NCBI GenBank assembly: GCA_900103495.1
Contig: FMWZ01000006.1
Location: 124,001-188,000, forward strand
Reading direction: 5' to 3'
Source: Lachnospiraceae bacterium G11
Lineage (GTDB): Bacteria > Bacillota > Clostridia > Lachnospirales > Lachnospiraceae
Length of the DNA stretch: 64,000 bases
The notes beneath the pieces are model-generated. The model was not told the DNA's origin and did no database searches. It was given only the letters and a program-made list of their open reading frames with translations. The position numbers were made by a program, and so were the translations under genes. Positions 1 through 7,284 of the stretch are shown piece after piece. The first letter of the stretch is position 1; each line of letters begins with the position of its first letter.

Positions 1-1
1 A

Positions 2-100
2 AGTACTGGCTGGGTTTCTGGAACGTTTGGGGCTGTGAAAAGGGTCCTTGGAGAGGGTGTGAAAATTATTGGGAGGAAAAGCTTATGGAAAATGTTTTAG
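2..100 (+). CDS. C-terminal fragment of an upstream gene (partial)
   Basis: A reading frame is open from the window edge to a TAG at 98-100. It encodes about 32 residues of ordinary composition (STGWVSGTFGAVKRV... ending LWKMF). The frame starting at base 1 is also open but is rich in Trp and Cys and looks non-coding. The fragment overlaps the following start codon at 85 by 16 bp, as expected for translationally coupled genes. I do not recognise the protein. The call rests on composition and on the coupling alone, so confidence is moderate. Confidence 0.4.
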   Translation, partial: STGWVSGTFGAVKRVLGEGVKIIGRKSLWKMF

Positions 101-342
101 TGTTTGAAGATTTGGAGAAGGTAGAAGAAAGAAGGTTGGCTGAAGCTCTTAAAGATGTTGATATGGAAACACTGGTCAGGGCCTGCGCCGGAACATCCCC
201 AAGTAATAAGGCTTACATCAGGGGAGTGGTGGACTCAGGAAAGTTTGACGCTTTGTTGAAAGAGTTCCCACCGACAAGAATAGAGGAAATTGATAGAGCT
301 CAAAATGAAATACTTGAATTTGTTATGAAAGGGATGCGATAA
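85..342 (+). CDS. Stand-alone FliG C-terminal-domain-like protein
   Basis: An 85-residue protein. GGGAGG at 71-76 sets the ATG at 85. Its pattern (VFEDLEKVEERRLAEAL..VD..TLVRACAG near the N-terminus, then PPTRIEEIDRAQNEILEFV near the end) matches the repeated helical pattern of FliG middle/C-terminal domains, where FEDL, EVD, L..AL.G and P.R..EV..AQ..I recur. FliG is the flagellar rotor switch protein and is normally about 330 residues; only one domain is present here. No flagellar genes are visible in the window. The function is unknown. It could be an adaptor derived from the FliG fold, or the similarity could be limited to helical packing. It is followed at once by a terminator. Confidence 0.6.
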   Translation: MENVLVFEDLEKVEERRLAEALKDVDMETLVRACAGTSPSNKAYIRGVVDSGKFDALLKEFPPTRIEEIDRAQNEILEFVMKGMR

Positions 343-359
343 GCATCCCTTTTCTTTTT
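331..359 (+). terminator. Intrinsic terminator overlapping a stop codon
   Basis: Stem GGGATGC (331-337) and GCATCCC (343-349), followed by a T-rich tract at 350-359. The TAA of the FliG_C-like gene lies in the loop. Confidence 0.85.
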
Positions 360-423
360 GCCTGATATTTGATAAACTGTCTTTGAATTACATTCGTTGG
401 ATCTGGATATAAGTTGAATCACA

Positions 424-437
424 TGGCAGTTCTGCCA
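424..437. repeat. Compact palindrome TGGCAG-TT-CTGCCA
   Basis: Two 6-bp inverted arms around TT, in the 197-bp spacer upstream of the toxin-antitoxin pair. A close relative (GGCAG-ATT-CTGCC) lies at 33143-33155. Both are preceded by CAT. This could be a protein binding site. Apart from this and the brn promoter region, I see nothing else in 343-496. Confidence 0.45.
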
Positions 438-496
438 ATTATTCCCAATTTATAAAATATAGGGACTGTACCAGGGGGTATTTTTGTATTTGAAAA

Positions 497-517
497 TGTA
501 ACACGATTTGTGTTGCA
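497..517. promoter_or_regulatory. Probable BrnTA operator palindrome
   Basis: TGTAACAC (497-504) and GTGTTGCA (510-517) form an inverted repeat with one mismatch around a 5-bp centre, 23 bp before the brnT start. BrnT-BrnA complexes are known to repress their own promoter, so this is the natural operator candidate. The assignment is inferred from position and symmetry. Confidence 0.5.
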
Positions 518-539
518 TAAAGTATTACATGGAGGTATC

Positions 540-839
540 ATGAACTTAAGAACAAGAATTAATTTTGAATGGGACCCAGAAAAAGAGCGGGTTAACATTC
601 AGAAACATAAAATTGATTTCAAGACAGCAGCTCAGGTATTTGATGATATTAACAGGTTTGTTAGGTATGATGAAAACCACAGCATAGAAGAAGACAGGTA
701 TATTGCTACAGGCTTCTGCAAAGGCTGCTTCATCGTCGTAACAGTGGTATTTACCGTTAGACTTGAAACTTTCAGGATTATATCTGCCCGTCCTGCAACA
801 AAAGAGGAAAGAAAGGAGTATATTTATGGCCTTAGTTAA
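540..839 (+). CDS. brnT: BrnT-family ribonuclease toxin
   Basis: A 99-residue protein whose start is fixed by GGAGG at 531-535, 4 bp before the ATG. It has the BrnT (DUF497) hallmarks: N-terminal FEWDPEKERVNIQKHKIDF, an AxxVFDD segment, and a C-terminal RIISARPATKEERKEY block. BrnT toxins are small RelE-like RNases that arrest translation and are neutralised by BrnA. As usual for this family the toxin gene comes first and overlaps the antitoxin gene, here by 14 bp. Length is typical and no motif is missing, so it is probably functional. Confidence 0.9.
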   Translation: MNLRTRINFEWDPEKERVNIQKHKIDFKTAAQVFDDINRFVRYDENHSIEEDRYIATGFCKGCFIVVTVVFTVRLETFRIISARPATKEERKEYIYGLS

Positions 840-1191
840 AATGTCGCTTGACCCATTCAAGCCACTTCCACCCTTAACTGAAGAACAGATTAAAATGCTT
901 GAGGAAGCTGAAAAGATGCCATTTGTCTACGACGAAGAGAACCCGCCGCTTACAAAAGAACAACTTAAGCAGATGAAGCATATCGATGAATTCACAGAAG
1001 AAGAACTGAAAAAATATAAGGGATTGGCTATTCTGAAAAGATATGATGAATGCAAGAAAACAGTTTCCCTTCGCCTTCCTGCGAAAACTATCCGCAAGGC
1101 AAAATCTTTAGGGAAGGGGTACACATCTATCCTTGCCAGAATTATTGAGTACGGCTTGGACCATGAAGAAATCCTCGAGAAATGTTTATAG
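826..1191 (+). CDS. brnA: BrnA-family antitoxin
   Basis: A 121-residue protein. The chosen ATG at 826 has GAAAGGAG at 811-818; a frame-compatible upstream start lies inside brnT without a good ribosome site. The C-terminal third (KTVSLRLPAKTIRKAKSLGKGYTSILARIIEYGL) is a ribbon-helix-helix-like segment typical of BrnA, which binds the operator as a dimer and neutralises BrnT. The N-terminal part is acidic and proline-rich, including two similar PPLTEEQ/PPLTKEQ segments, and makes the protein somewhat longer than usual. That part probably wraps the toxin. A strong terminator follows. Confidence 0.85.
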   Translation: MALVKMSLDPFKPLPPLTEEQIKMLEEAEKMPFVYDEENPPLTKEQLKQMKHIDEFTEEELKKYKGLAILKRYDECKKTVSLRLPAKTIRKAKSLGKGYTSILARIIEYGLDHEEILEKCL

Positions 1192-1196
1192 GAAAC

Positions 1197-1232
1197 AAAA
1201 ACGGGACGCGCATAGCCGCGTCCCGTTTTTGT
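1197..1232 (+). terminator. Terminator of brnTA
   Basis: Stem ACGGGACGCG (1201-1210) and CGCGTCCCGT (1217-1226) with a T run. The same stem core is reused in the terminator at 3525-3547. Confidence 0.95.
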
Positions 1233-1289
1233 TTATTCATTAAGAAAATGTAAAAGAGTAAAGGAAGTATTAAGAATCTTCAAACCCTA

Positions 1290-1319
1290 TTGCAAAGGTT
1301 GTTTAAGGGGTGATATATT
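1290..1319 (+). promoter_or_regulatory. Probable promoter of the M13 peptidase gene
   Basis: TTGCAA (1290-1295) and TATATT (1314-1319), spaced by 18 bp. Two GTCGAC sites flank 18 bp in the following leader. Confidence 0.5.
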
Positions 1320-1385
1320 TACCTTCGTCGACCCGCCGCAAAGCACGTGCCAGTCGACAAAGATAGACAATTGAGAGGAGAAAGT

Positions 1386-3518
1386 ATGAAGAAAAAACTG
1401 ATTGCTTCAGTTCTTGCTGCCCTCATGGTTGCCCAGATTGTGGGCTGTGCTGCGAAAGCACCTGAGACTGCAACAACAGAAGTAGAGGAAGAAATCACGG
1501 ATGAACAAGCTTCCGATGGCGAAGCCGTCGAGGAAGCAACGGATGAATCCGATGAAGAAAAGGGAAAGGGCGGCACACCCTGGATCGATTCCGACATTAA
1601 ATCAAACGTTACAGCAGACATGGAGGTAAGTCCCAAAGACGACTTACACCTTTTCGCCAATAAGGAGTGGATCCTTAACAACGACATTCCCGAAGGATAC
1701 ACTTCATGGAGCCAGTATTCCAAGCGTGGTCTTGATGTGAAGAATCAGTGCATCGAGCTTCTTAAGGACGAGACCATTGAGGGTCACGACGCAGACCTGG
1801 TTCGCACCTACAACAAATTAATCCTTGACTGGGATGCCAGAAATAAAGCCGGAGTTTCCGGTATCAAGGAAGTCTACGATAAGATCCTTGCTGTCAAAAA
1901 CATCGATGATCTCAACAAACTTCTTACCGACGATTCCACCAAACTTAAGGTGGAGAATTTCATGGGATACGGCGTAGGCCAGGGCCTCAATGATCCAGAG
2001 ACCTACATTGCCATGGTAGGAACCCCTTCGCTTCTTCTTAACGACGCTGAAGAGTACGCAGACAGAAGCGAGTACGGCGATATGTTTTACGGTATGAGAA
2101 AAGATATCTTCGTGTATATCGCTGAGAAAATGGGAATGGCTAAGGAGGATGCTGAGAAAAATTACGATTTTGCCATAGATTTAGAGACAAAGCTTTCCGA
2201 GAAAATCTATACAACGCAGGAATCCTTAAGCGACGATTACTATGAGAAAATCAACAACGAGATGAGCTTCGAGGACGTTGCAGCTCTCGCTAAGGTGTTC
2301 CCTCTTGCCGATGTTTTGGAGGCAAACGGCTTAAAGTACGACGGAATTTATCTTGTTTTGCGCCCCGACTACTTTGAGAAGCTTGATGAGGTTTACACAG
2401 ACGAGAACATCGAGGAGCTTAAGGCTTGGATTCTCGTTAACTACTTGAGAGGCTACTCTTACCTTCTTGACAGAGACACTTATGACAAAATCAACGATAT
2501 CGCCAATGAGTACTACGGCGTGAGTGGGCAGGTGTCCGACGAGGAGATGGCTTACGATTATGTAACTAACGGCCTTTCTGCTTCAATGCAGAAGGTTTAT
2601 ATCGCAAAATACGGTTCTGAGGAAGAAAAGCAGAAAATGTATGACCTTTGCAAACAGGTTATCGATACATACAGAGAGCTTCTTTCCGAGAACGATTGGG
2701 CTTCCGATGAAGTAAGAAATTACGCAATCAAGAAGCTTGATAACATGAAGATTCATGCGGCTTACCCTGAGAAATTCAGAGACACTTCCGTAATTGATTT
2801 GGAAGGTTGCTCTCTTGTTGAGGCTTCCGAGAGAATCGCGGAATGTGAGTACAACTATGAGTTGAGCCTTCTTGGCAAAAAGCAGGACAAGGAAATGTGG
2901 GCAGAGGGATTTGATATCCTTTCTTGTAACGCTTTCTATGATCCTCAGGAAAACACCATCAACATGATTATCGGTATGATGGGTGAGCCCTTCTTCTCAG
3001 ATGATATGAGCGTTGAGGAACTCTATGCTTCCATAGGCGCATTCTGGGTTGGACATGAGGTTTCACACGCTTTTGACAGCGGCGGAGCACAGTTTGACGC
3101 AGACGGATACTTCAGAGACTGGTGGACTGAGGAGGACAAGGCTGAGTTTGACAAGAGAGTTCAGAAGATGGACGATTATCTCGACACCATCGTGGCTTTC
3201 GACGACCAGCACTTCATCGGTTCTAACATTGACACCGAGATGGTTGCAGATATGACAGGCCTTCAGTGCGCTCTCAGAATGGCTTCCAAGGTTGAGAACT
3301 TCGACTACGACAAGTTCTTCACCAAGTACGCTCAGATGAATGTAAACATCAATGTTTACGCCAGCGAGTTAAGTCAGCTTACACAGGATGAACATCCTCT
3401 TGATTACTCAAGAACCAACGTACCTGTTCAGCAGTTTGAGGAGTTCTACGAGACTTACGATGTAAAAGAAGGGGATACAATGTACCTTGCACCTGAAGAC
3501 AGAGTTGTTATCTGGTAA
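1386..3518 (+). CDS. M13-family zinc metallopeptidase lipoprotein (PepO/neprilysin-like)
   Basis: A 710-residue protein. The ATG at 1386 is preceded by GAGAGGAG and gives a proper lipoprotein signal (MKKKLIASVLAALMVAQIVGC), so it is anchored outside the membrane by Cys21. An acidic linker (about 25-60) separates the anchor from the M13 body. The catalytic zinc motif HEVSH is at about residues 557-561, followed by the AFD block and a downstream E-M-VAD-TG segment that stands for the third zinc ligand and the conserved Asp. M13 enzymes cleave oligopeptides. Length matches the family. It is a monocistronic unit with its own terminator and probably salvages extracellular peptides. Confidence 0.92.
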   Translation: MKKKLIASVLAALMVAQIVGCAAKAPETATTEVEEEITDEQASDGEAVEEATDESDEEKGKGGTPWIDSDIKSNVTADMEVSPKDDLHLFANKEWILNNDIPEGYTSWSQYSKRGLDVKNQCIELLKDETIEGHDADLVRTYNKLILDWDARNKAGVSGIKEVYDKILAVKNIDDLNKLLTDDSTKLKVENFMGYGVGQGLNDPETYIAMVGTPSLLLNDAEEYADRSEYGDMFYGMRKDIFVYIAEKMGMAKEDAEKNYDFAIDLETKLSEKIYTTQESLSDDYYEKINNEMSFEDVAALAKVFPLADVLEANGLKYDGIYLVLRPDYFEKLDEVYTDENIEELKAWILVNYLRGYSYLLDRDTYDKINDIANEYYGVSGQVSDEEMAYDYVTNGLSASMQKVYIAKYGSEEEKQKMYDLCKQVIDTYRELLSENDWASDEVRNYAIKKLDNMKIHAAYPEKFRDTSVIDLEGCSLVEASERIAECEYNYELSLLGKKQDKEMWAEGFDILSCNAFYDPQENTINMIIGMMGEPFFSDDMSVEELYASIGAFWVGHEVSHAFDSGGAQFDADGYFRDWWTEEDKAEFDKRVQKMDDYLDTIVAFDDQHFIGSNIDTEMVADMTGLQCALRMASKVENFDYDKFFTKYAQMNVNINVYASELSQLTQDEHPLDYSRTNVPVQQFEEFYETYDVKEGDTMYLAPEDRVVIW

Positions 3519-3524
3519 AGAAAA

Positions 3525-3553
3525 GGGACGCGGTAATTCCGCGTCCCGTTTTT
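3525..3553. terminator. Bidirectional terminator between convergent genes
   Basis: GGGACGCG (3525-3532) and CGCGTCCC (3540-3547), flanked by A-rich and T-rich tracts. It serves the peptidase and the convergent MFS gene. Confidence 0.9.
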
Positions 3554-3567
3554 GTCGGTTCATGCTT

Positions 3568-4755
3568 TTATGCTTTTTTCTGCTTAGCCTTAATGAAAAG
3601 CACCGATATTATTAACACAATGGGGAATAAACATCCCACAAACATTCCGGCCCTCAAATCATCCCCATGATTCTGGCTTACGAAGCCCACAATTGCAGGG
3701 CCCGAGGAGCCGCCAAGGTCCCCGGCCATGGCAAGAAGAGCAAACATTGCGGTACCTCCCAGGGGAAGACGCTTAGACATAATGCTGATGGTTCCGGGCC
3801 ACATGATTCCCACAGCAAAGCCGCAGGCAACACAGCCAAGTAATCCCATGATGGGGTTTCTCGATACTGCCGCCAACAGGTAGCACACAAGGCAAAGTTC
3901 ACCGGAACTGAGCATGTATTTTGTAAGGTCCATTCGGTCCCCATACTTTCCGAAAATCACACGGCTGATTCCCATTGCTGTGGCAAAAAGGCAGGGTCCT
4001 GCCAAATCTCCCATGGTCTTTGACAATCCAAGGGCAGATTCAACGAAGGCTGATGCCCACTGAGCCATGGATAATTCTGAGGCTCCCGCACAAACCATTA
4101 AGACGATTCCAAGAAGAAACATGGGTGTTTTAAAGAGTTCGCCTATAGACATTCCCTCGCCCTCTTTTACCAAGGGTTCAAGAGGACAGGTAGCGAAATT
4201 ATAAATGTTATAAAGGGGAATCAAAGCCCAGACTATAGCAAGAAGTCTCCATTCTCCCACTCCGAATACCGCAAAGAAAATGGTTGAAATCAGGATTACA
4301 CCAACGCATCCCCAACAGTAGAAGGAATGAAGAAGACTCATAACCTTCTCCTTATGCTCAAAGGGGCAGGCCTCAATAATGGGGCTAACCAAAACTTCTA
4401 TAAGGCCACTTCCAACGGCGTAAATTACAACGCTTATCATGATTCCCACAAAGGGATCTGGAAGAATACTGGGAAGCACCGCCAGGCTTATAAGTCCCAG
4501 ACCTGCGGTGATTTCAGACCAGATGGCCCCTGCTCTGTAGCTAATCTTATCGGCAAACTTCGCACAAAGTACATCTACCAGTAACTGGGTGAAGAAAAAC
4601 ACAGTGGAGATGAGGGCGATTTTACCTAAAGAAATTCCAAAGGTCTTGTGGAAAGTCAGGAACAAAAGGGGGGCAAAATTGGCCGTTATGGCCTGGGTGA
4701 TAAAGCCTAAATAACCGGCTGTAAGAGTCTTTTGATATTTGTCTATGGGTTTCAT
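3568..4755 (-). CDS. MFS transporter
   Basis: A 395-residue integral membrane protein with about 12 hydrophobic segments in two halves, the major facilitator layout. Conserved loop elements include DVLCAKFADKISYR after segment 2, and VIFGKYGDRMDLTKYM in the equivalent position of the second half (the G-x-x-x-D-R/K motif). C-terminal lysines face the cytoplasm. The substrate cannot be deduced. It is divergent from the D-aminoacylase gene, separated by 112 bp, so import or export of D-amino-acid derivatives is possible but is only inference from position. Confidence 0.85.
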   Translation of the reverse strand: MKPIDKYQKTLTAGYLGFITQAITANFAPLLFLTFHKTFGISLGKIALISTVFFFTQLLVDVLCAKFADKISYRAGAIWSEITAGLGLISLAVLPSILPDPFVGIMISVVIYAVGSGLIEVLVSPIIEACPFEHKEKVMSLLHSFYCWGCVGVILISTIFFAVFGVGEWRLLAIVWALIPLYNIYNFATCPLEPLVKEGEGMSIGELFKTPMFLLGIVLMVCAGASELSMAQWASAFVESALGLSKTMGDLAGPCLFATAMGISRVIFGKYGDRMDLTKYMLSSGELCLVCYLLAAVSRNPIMGLLGCVACGFAVGIMWPGTISIMSKRLPLGGTAMFALLAMAGDLGGSSGPAIVGFVSQNHGDDLRAGMFVGCLFPIVLIISVLFIKAKQKKA

Positions 4756-4867
4756 AAATTGTTTCCCTTCGCGCTAAAATTTCTGCTTAGAATTATACCA
4801 TAAAGCCCCGGTCGGTAGTATAATAAATACTGGCGGCAAAAAGGCGCCAAAGGGGGTTATACACGAA

Positions 4868-6469
4868 ATGAAATCAATACTGAAAAACTGCAAAATCTAT
4901 GATGGGACCGGAAGCGAGCCCTTCATGGGTGACATCCTCATTGAGGGGGACAAAGTAGTAAAGGTGGCACCTGCAATCGATGCAGAAGGTGCCGACAAAG
5001 TCTATGATCTTGGCGGATTATCCGTATCATCCGGTTTCATCGACGGACATTCTCACAACGACTGGTTTGCAATCAAAAAGGATCCGATTCCATATTTTGA
5101 CCCGTTTATCCGACAGGGAATCACCACCTTTGTCACCGGTAACTGTGGCATTTCCGAGATCGGTTTCGAGAAGGACTGCGAATACGTTGACAAAATGGGC
5201 GGCGGACTTTTCGGATTCCGCGAGACTGTGGGTGAATACGGCTCTGCTTCCGAATACTTTGAAGCCACAGACAAGAAGATGCCCTGTAATATGGCTGTCC
5301 TCGTTGGCCATTGCTCCGCAAGGGCGGCAGTGAGCGGCTATTCCAACAGGAAGCTTACCCCTGAGGAAGAAACCAAGATGCTCTCCATTATCGAAGAGAA
5401 CCTCAAGCAGGGTGCAGCCGGCGTTTCCCTTGGCCTTATGTATGAGCCGGGACTTTACGCAGATATAGAAGAACTTAAGAAGGTTGCGGCTTTGTGCGTC
5501 AAGTACAATAAGCCTTTGACCGTTCACCCAAGAGCTAACTCGGCAGTTTCCATGGCCTACCCCGAGCTTTTCGGACGCTCACATATTTTAAGGGCTGTGG
5601 ATGAACTGGTTGAAATCGCAAAGGGCACCAACCTTAAACTCCACTATTCCCACGCAATCTTTGTTGGAAAGCGCTCCTTGAAGGATAAAGATGAGTTTGT
5701 ACAGATTATGGCCAAGCTTCGTGAGGACGGCGTTGATGCCATGTTTGATATCTATAACGAGTGCCTGGGCGTTTCCGTCATTACCGTAATCCTTCCCACC
5801 TGGTATCAGGGAATGAGCATGGAGGAGAGAAAGAAGCCCCTCAACAGGCTTAAACTCTCGGTTCTTATTAAGGCAACCAGCATGCTTCTTGGCTTTGGCT
5901 TTGACGATATTGAGATTGCTTATATCGGTGAAGGATACGAGAAATACGAAGGAAAGACCGTTCATCAGATTGCCAAAGAGGAAGGCATGAAGGATCTGGA
6001 CGCTTATCTTATGCTTTGCGAGAAGAGTAATTTCCAGGGGCGTGTCAACATGGGCCCTTACTCCACTCCTGAGATTATCAGTGATTTTGAAAAGAATCCG
6101 AACTGCCTGTACATGACAGACGGCTGGGTTGAGGAACACGGAATCCAGAATCCCGTTATCTACGACTGCTATCCCAAGTTTATAAGGGATTCACTTCATG
6201 GAACAGCCTGCTCTATGCCCATGACTGTAAGGAAGATGACCGGAGCCATCGCCGACAGATTCATGCTTAAAGACAGAGGTTACCTGAAAGAAGGCTACTT
6301 CGCAGATTTGACTGTTTTTGACGAGTCAGAAATCAAAGCTGCCACTCCCGACCAGGGTAAGCCCTTCGGAATCAAGAAAGTCTTTATAAACGGTGAGCTT
6401 ATCCTTGATGAGGGCAATCTCAAGAAAGAACTCTTAGGTTCCACAGGTCGAGCTTTGAAAGTGGACTAA
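4868..6469 (+). CDS. N-acyl-D-amino-acid deacylase (D-aminoacylase family amidohydrolase)
   Basis: A 533-residue metal-dependent amidohydrolase that removes acyl groups from N-acyl-D-amino acids in the cytoplasm. In order one sees the N-terminal beta domain, the metal motif GFIDGHSHND (about residues 57-66), TGNCG, GHCSARAAVSG, GLMYEPGLYA, HPRANS, a second metal-ligand region HYSHA, the DIYNE block, TDGW, and the C-terminal KMTGAIADRF...GYFADLTVFD signature of the family. AGGGGG just upstream sets the ATG. Length agrees with the family (about 480-540). Substrates could be N-acyl-D-amino acids from cell-wall turnover or diet. It ends at a strong terminator. Confidence 0.88.
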   Translation: MKSILKNCKIYDGTGSEPFMGDILIEGDKVVKVAPAIDAEGADKVYDLGGLSVSSGFIDGHSHNDWFAIKKDPIPYFDPFIRQGITTFVTGNCGISEIGFEKDCEYVDKMGGGLFGFRETVGEYGSASEYFEATDKKMPCNMAVLVGHCSARAAVSGYSNRKLTPEEETKMLSIIEENLKQGAAGVSLGLMYEPGLYADIEELKKVAALCVKYNKPLTVHPRANSAVSMAYPELFGRSHILRAVDELVEIAKGTNLKLHYSHAIFVGKRSLKDKDEFVQIMAKLREDGVDAMFDIYNECLGVSVITVILPTWYQGMSMEERKKPLNRLKLSVLIKATSMLLGFGFDDIEIAYIGEGYEKYEGKTVHQIAKEEGMKDLDAYLMLCEKSNFQGRVNMGPYSTPEIISDFEKNPNCLYMTDGWVEEHGIQNPVIYDCYPKFIRDSLHGTACSMPMTVRKMTGAIADRFMLKDRGYLKEGYFADLTVFDESEIKAATPDQGKPFGIKKVFINGELILDEGNLKKELLGSTGRALKVD

Positions 6470-6500
6470 AGCTTTAGAAATAACCATATCGGAATCTTGT

Positions 6501-6545
6501 CACCTGCCAGATTCACGTTTCTGTGAATTTGGCAGGTGATTTTTT
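6501..6545 (+). terminator. Terminator of the D-aminoacylase gene, also first unit of the CTGCC array
   Basis: CACCTGCCAGATTCAC and GTGAATTTGGCAGGTG form a near-perfect long stem (6501-6538), followed by a T7 tract. Its CTGCC...GGCAG ends are 32 bp apart, the same as the units that follow. Confidence 0.9.
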
Positions 6546-6880
6546 GACCGATTTTCTGCCGATGGAGAGAAACCAGAATCTGAGCAGTAATATTTTGACG
6601 GCAGCGTAGAGAATGACCTGCCAGAAATGAGAAAATGAGATTTAGGCAGAGAAGAATTCCGTGAAATTACTGCTTGTTCACGGAAACTAATCTGCTGGCA
6701 GAGAGGCCTGAATTTTTCTTACTGCTAAATGACATGAATAGCAGATTCAGGCAGGCGAGGAGCGCAGAAAGCAAGAAAATCGTACTGCCGGAGGAAAAGA
6801 ATTGAAAATTCAAGCAGGGAGCAGGCGGAGAAGGCAAAGAATTCCTACTGCCGGAAGAGAAAAACAAGAGATTTCGGCAG
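6504..6880. repeat. Phased array of seven CTGCC-N22/23-GGCAG palindromic units
   Basis: Seven units are bounded by CTGC(C/T) at the left and (G/A)GCAG at the right: 6504-6535, 6556-6587, 6618-6649, 6670-6701, 6722-6754, 6785-6817 and 6848-6880. Four are 32 bp and three 33 bp. The gaps between them are 20, 30, 20, 20, 30 and 30 bp exactly. Interiors differ between units, although several contain further inverted sequence (for example GAATT-GAAA-AATTC in unit 6). The array fills the spacer between the D-aminoacylase gene and the next promoter. No reading frame here looks real. Function is unknown; see findings. Confidence 0.8.
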
Positions 6881-6922
6881 AGCGAGTCCCAACGACAAAT
6901 TAAAAAAACTTTCAAAATTGTA

Positions 6923-6951
6923 TTGACAAGAAAGAAAATTTATCATAACGT
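6923..6951 (+). promoter_or_regulatory. Promoter of the ABC exporter leader
   Basis: TTGACA (6923-6928) and TAACGT (6946-6951), spaced by 17 bp, 45 bp before the leader peptide start. Confidence 0.6.
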
Positions 6952-6996
6952 AGTAGGTGCTTACAGAAAAAAGCAAATTTACGAAAGGAGGTAAGC

Positions 6997-7071
6997 ATGA
7001 TGATTAAACTTAGAACTATGAAATCAGTCCATAATGAAACAGTGGTTACCTCGGAAGGATTTGCGAAGTAA
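6997..7071 (+). CDS. Leader peptide of the ABC exporter operon (24 aa)
   Basis: A short frame encodes MMIKLRTMKSVHNETVVTSE followed by GFAK. It has a very strong ribosome site (AAAGGAGG at 6985-6992). It is followed within 22 bp by an intrinsic terminator, then a second hairpin, then the two ABC exporter genes. In Bacillus subtilis the bmrCD exporter genes are preceded by the BmrB leader, whose translation controls read-through in response to ribosome-targeting antibiotics. The layout here is the same. The amino-acid sequence does not look like a protein with a function of its own. Translation and regulation are inferred from the layout. Confidence 0.65.
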   Translation: MMIKLRTMKSVHNETVVTSEGFAK

Positions 7072-7092
7072 GTATAACTTACGTGCATCTAA

Positions 7093-7126
7093 GGCGTGGT
7101 ACCCACAATGGAGACCACGCCATTTT
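7093..7126 (+). terminator. Attenuator terminator in the ABC exporter leader
   Basis: GGCGTGGT (7093-7100) and ACCACGCC (7114-7121), followed by ATTTTTA. A competing pairing is available: GTGGTTACC within the leader frame (7042-7050) can pair with GGTACCCAC (7098-7106) with one mismatch, and GTGGT at 7042-7046 can pair with the 3' arm. Ribosome position on the leader could therefore decide whether the terminator forms. GTAAG-TATAA-CTTAC (7068-7082) spans the leader stop codon. Confidence 0.75.
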
Positions 7127-7190
7127 TATACCCAAAGGCAGTGACGGCCCGGGGTATAAGCGAATCTCAAATCCTGTGTAATGAGAATTC

Positions 7191-7225
7191 AGGGCGAGCG
7201 GATCTCCATATCCACTCGCCCTTTG
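7191..7225 (+). terminator. Second leader hairpin
   Basis: AGGGCGAG (7191-7198) and CTCGCCCT (7215-7222), with inner GGAT/ATCC pairing and only a short T tract. It lies 60 bp before the first exporter gene. It may be a second terminator or an RNA stability element. Confidence 0.55.
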
Positions 7226-7284
7226 TGCATTTTAAGGGTAGACTTAAGTAAGTAATATCTAGAAGTTTGGGGAAGTGATAAGTT

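Noticed and set aside
1328-1357. GTCGAC repeats as a recombination or regulatory element before the M13 peptidase
   Set aside because: Only two 6-bp self-complementary sites with unrelated sequence between; not distinguishable from chance.
6504-6880. CRISPR array or tandem duplication
   Set aside because: Units share only 5-bp ends; gap lengths alternate between 20 and 30 bp and neither units nor gaps repeat in sequence.
6667-6915. 82-residue reading frame on the minus strand
   Set aside because: It runs through the palindrome array, has Ser/Leu/Phe-rich low-complexity sequence produced by the repeats and no ribosome site.
7085-7126. T-box-like sequence (GTGGTACC) before the ABC exporter genes
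   Set aside because: Only the short match GTGGTACC is present. There is no space or sequence for T-box stem I and specifier loop between the promoter and this hairpin, the downstream genes are not amino-acid genes, and a well-formed leader frame explains the region better.
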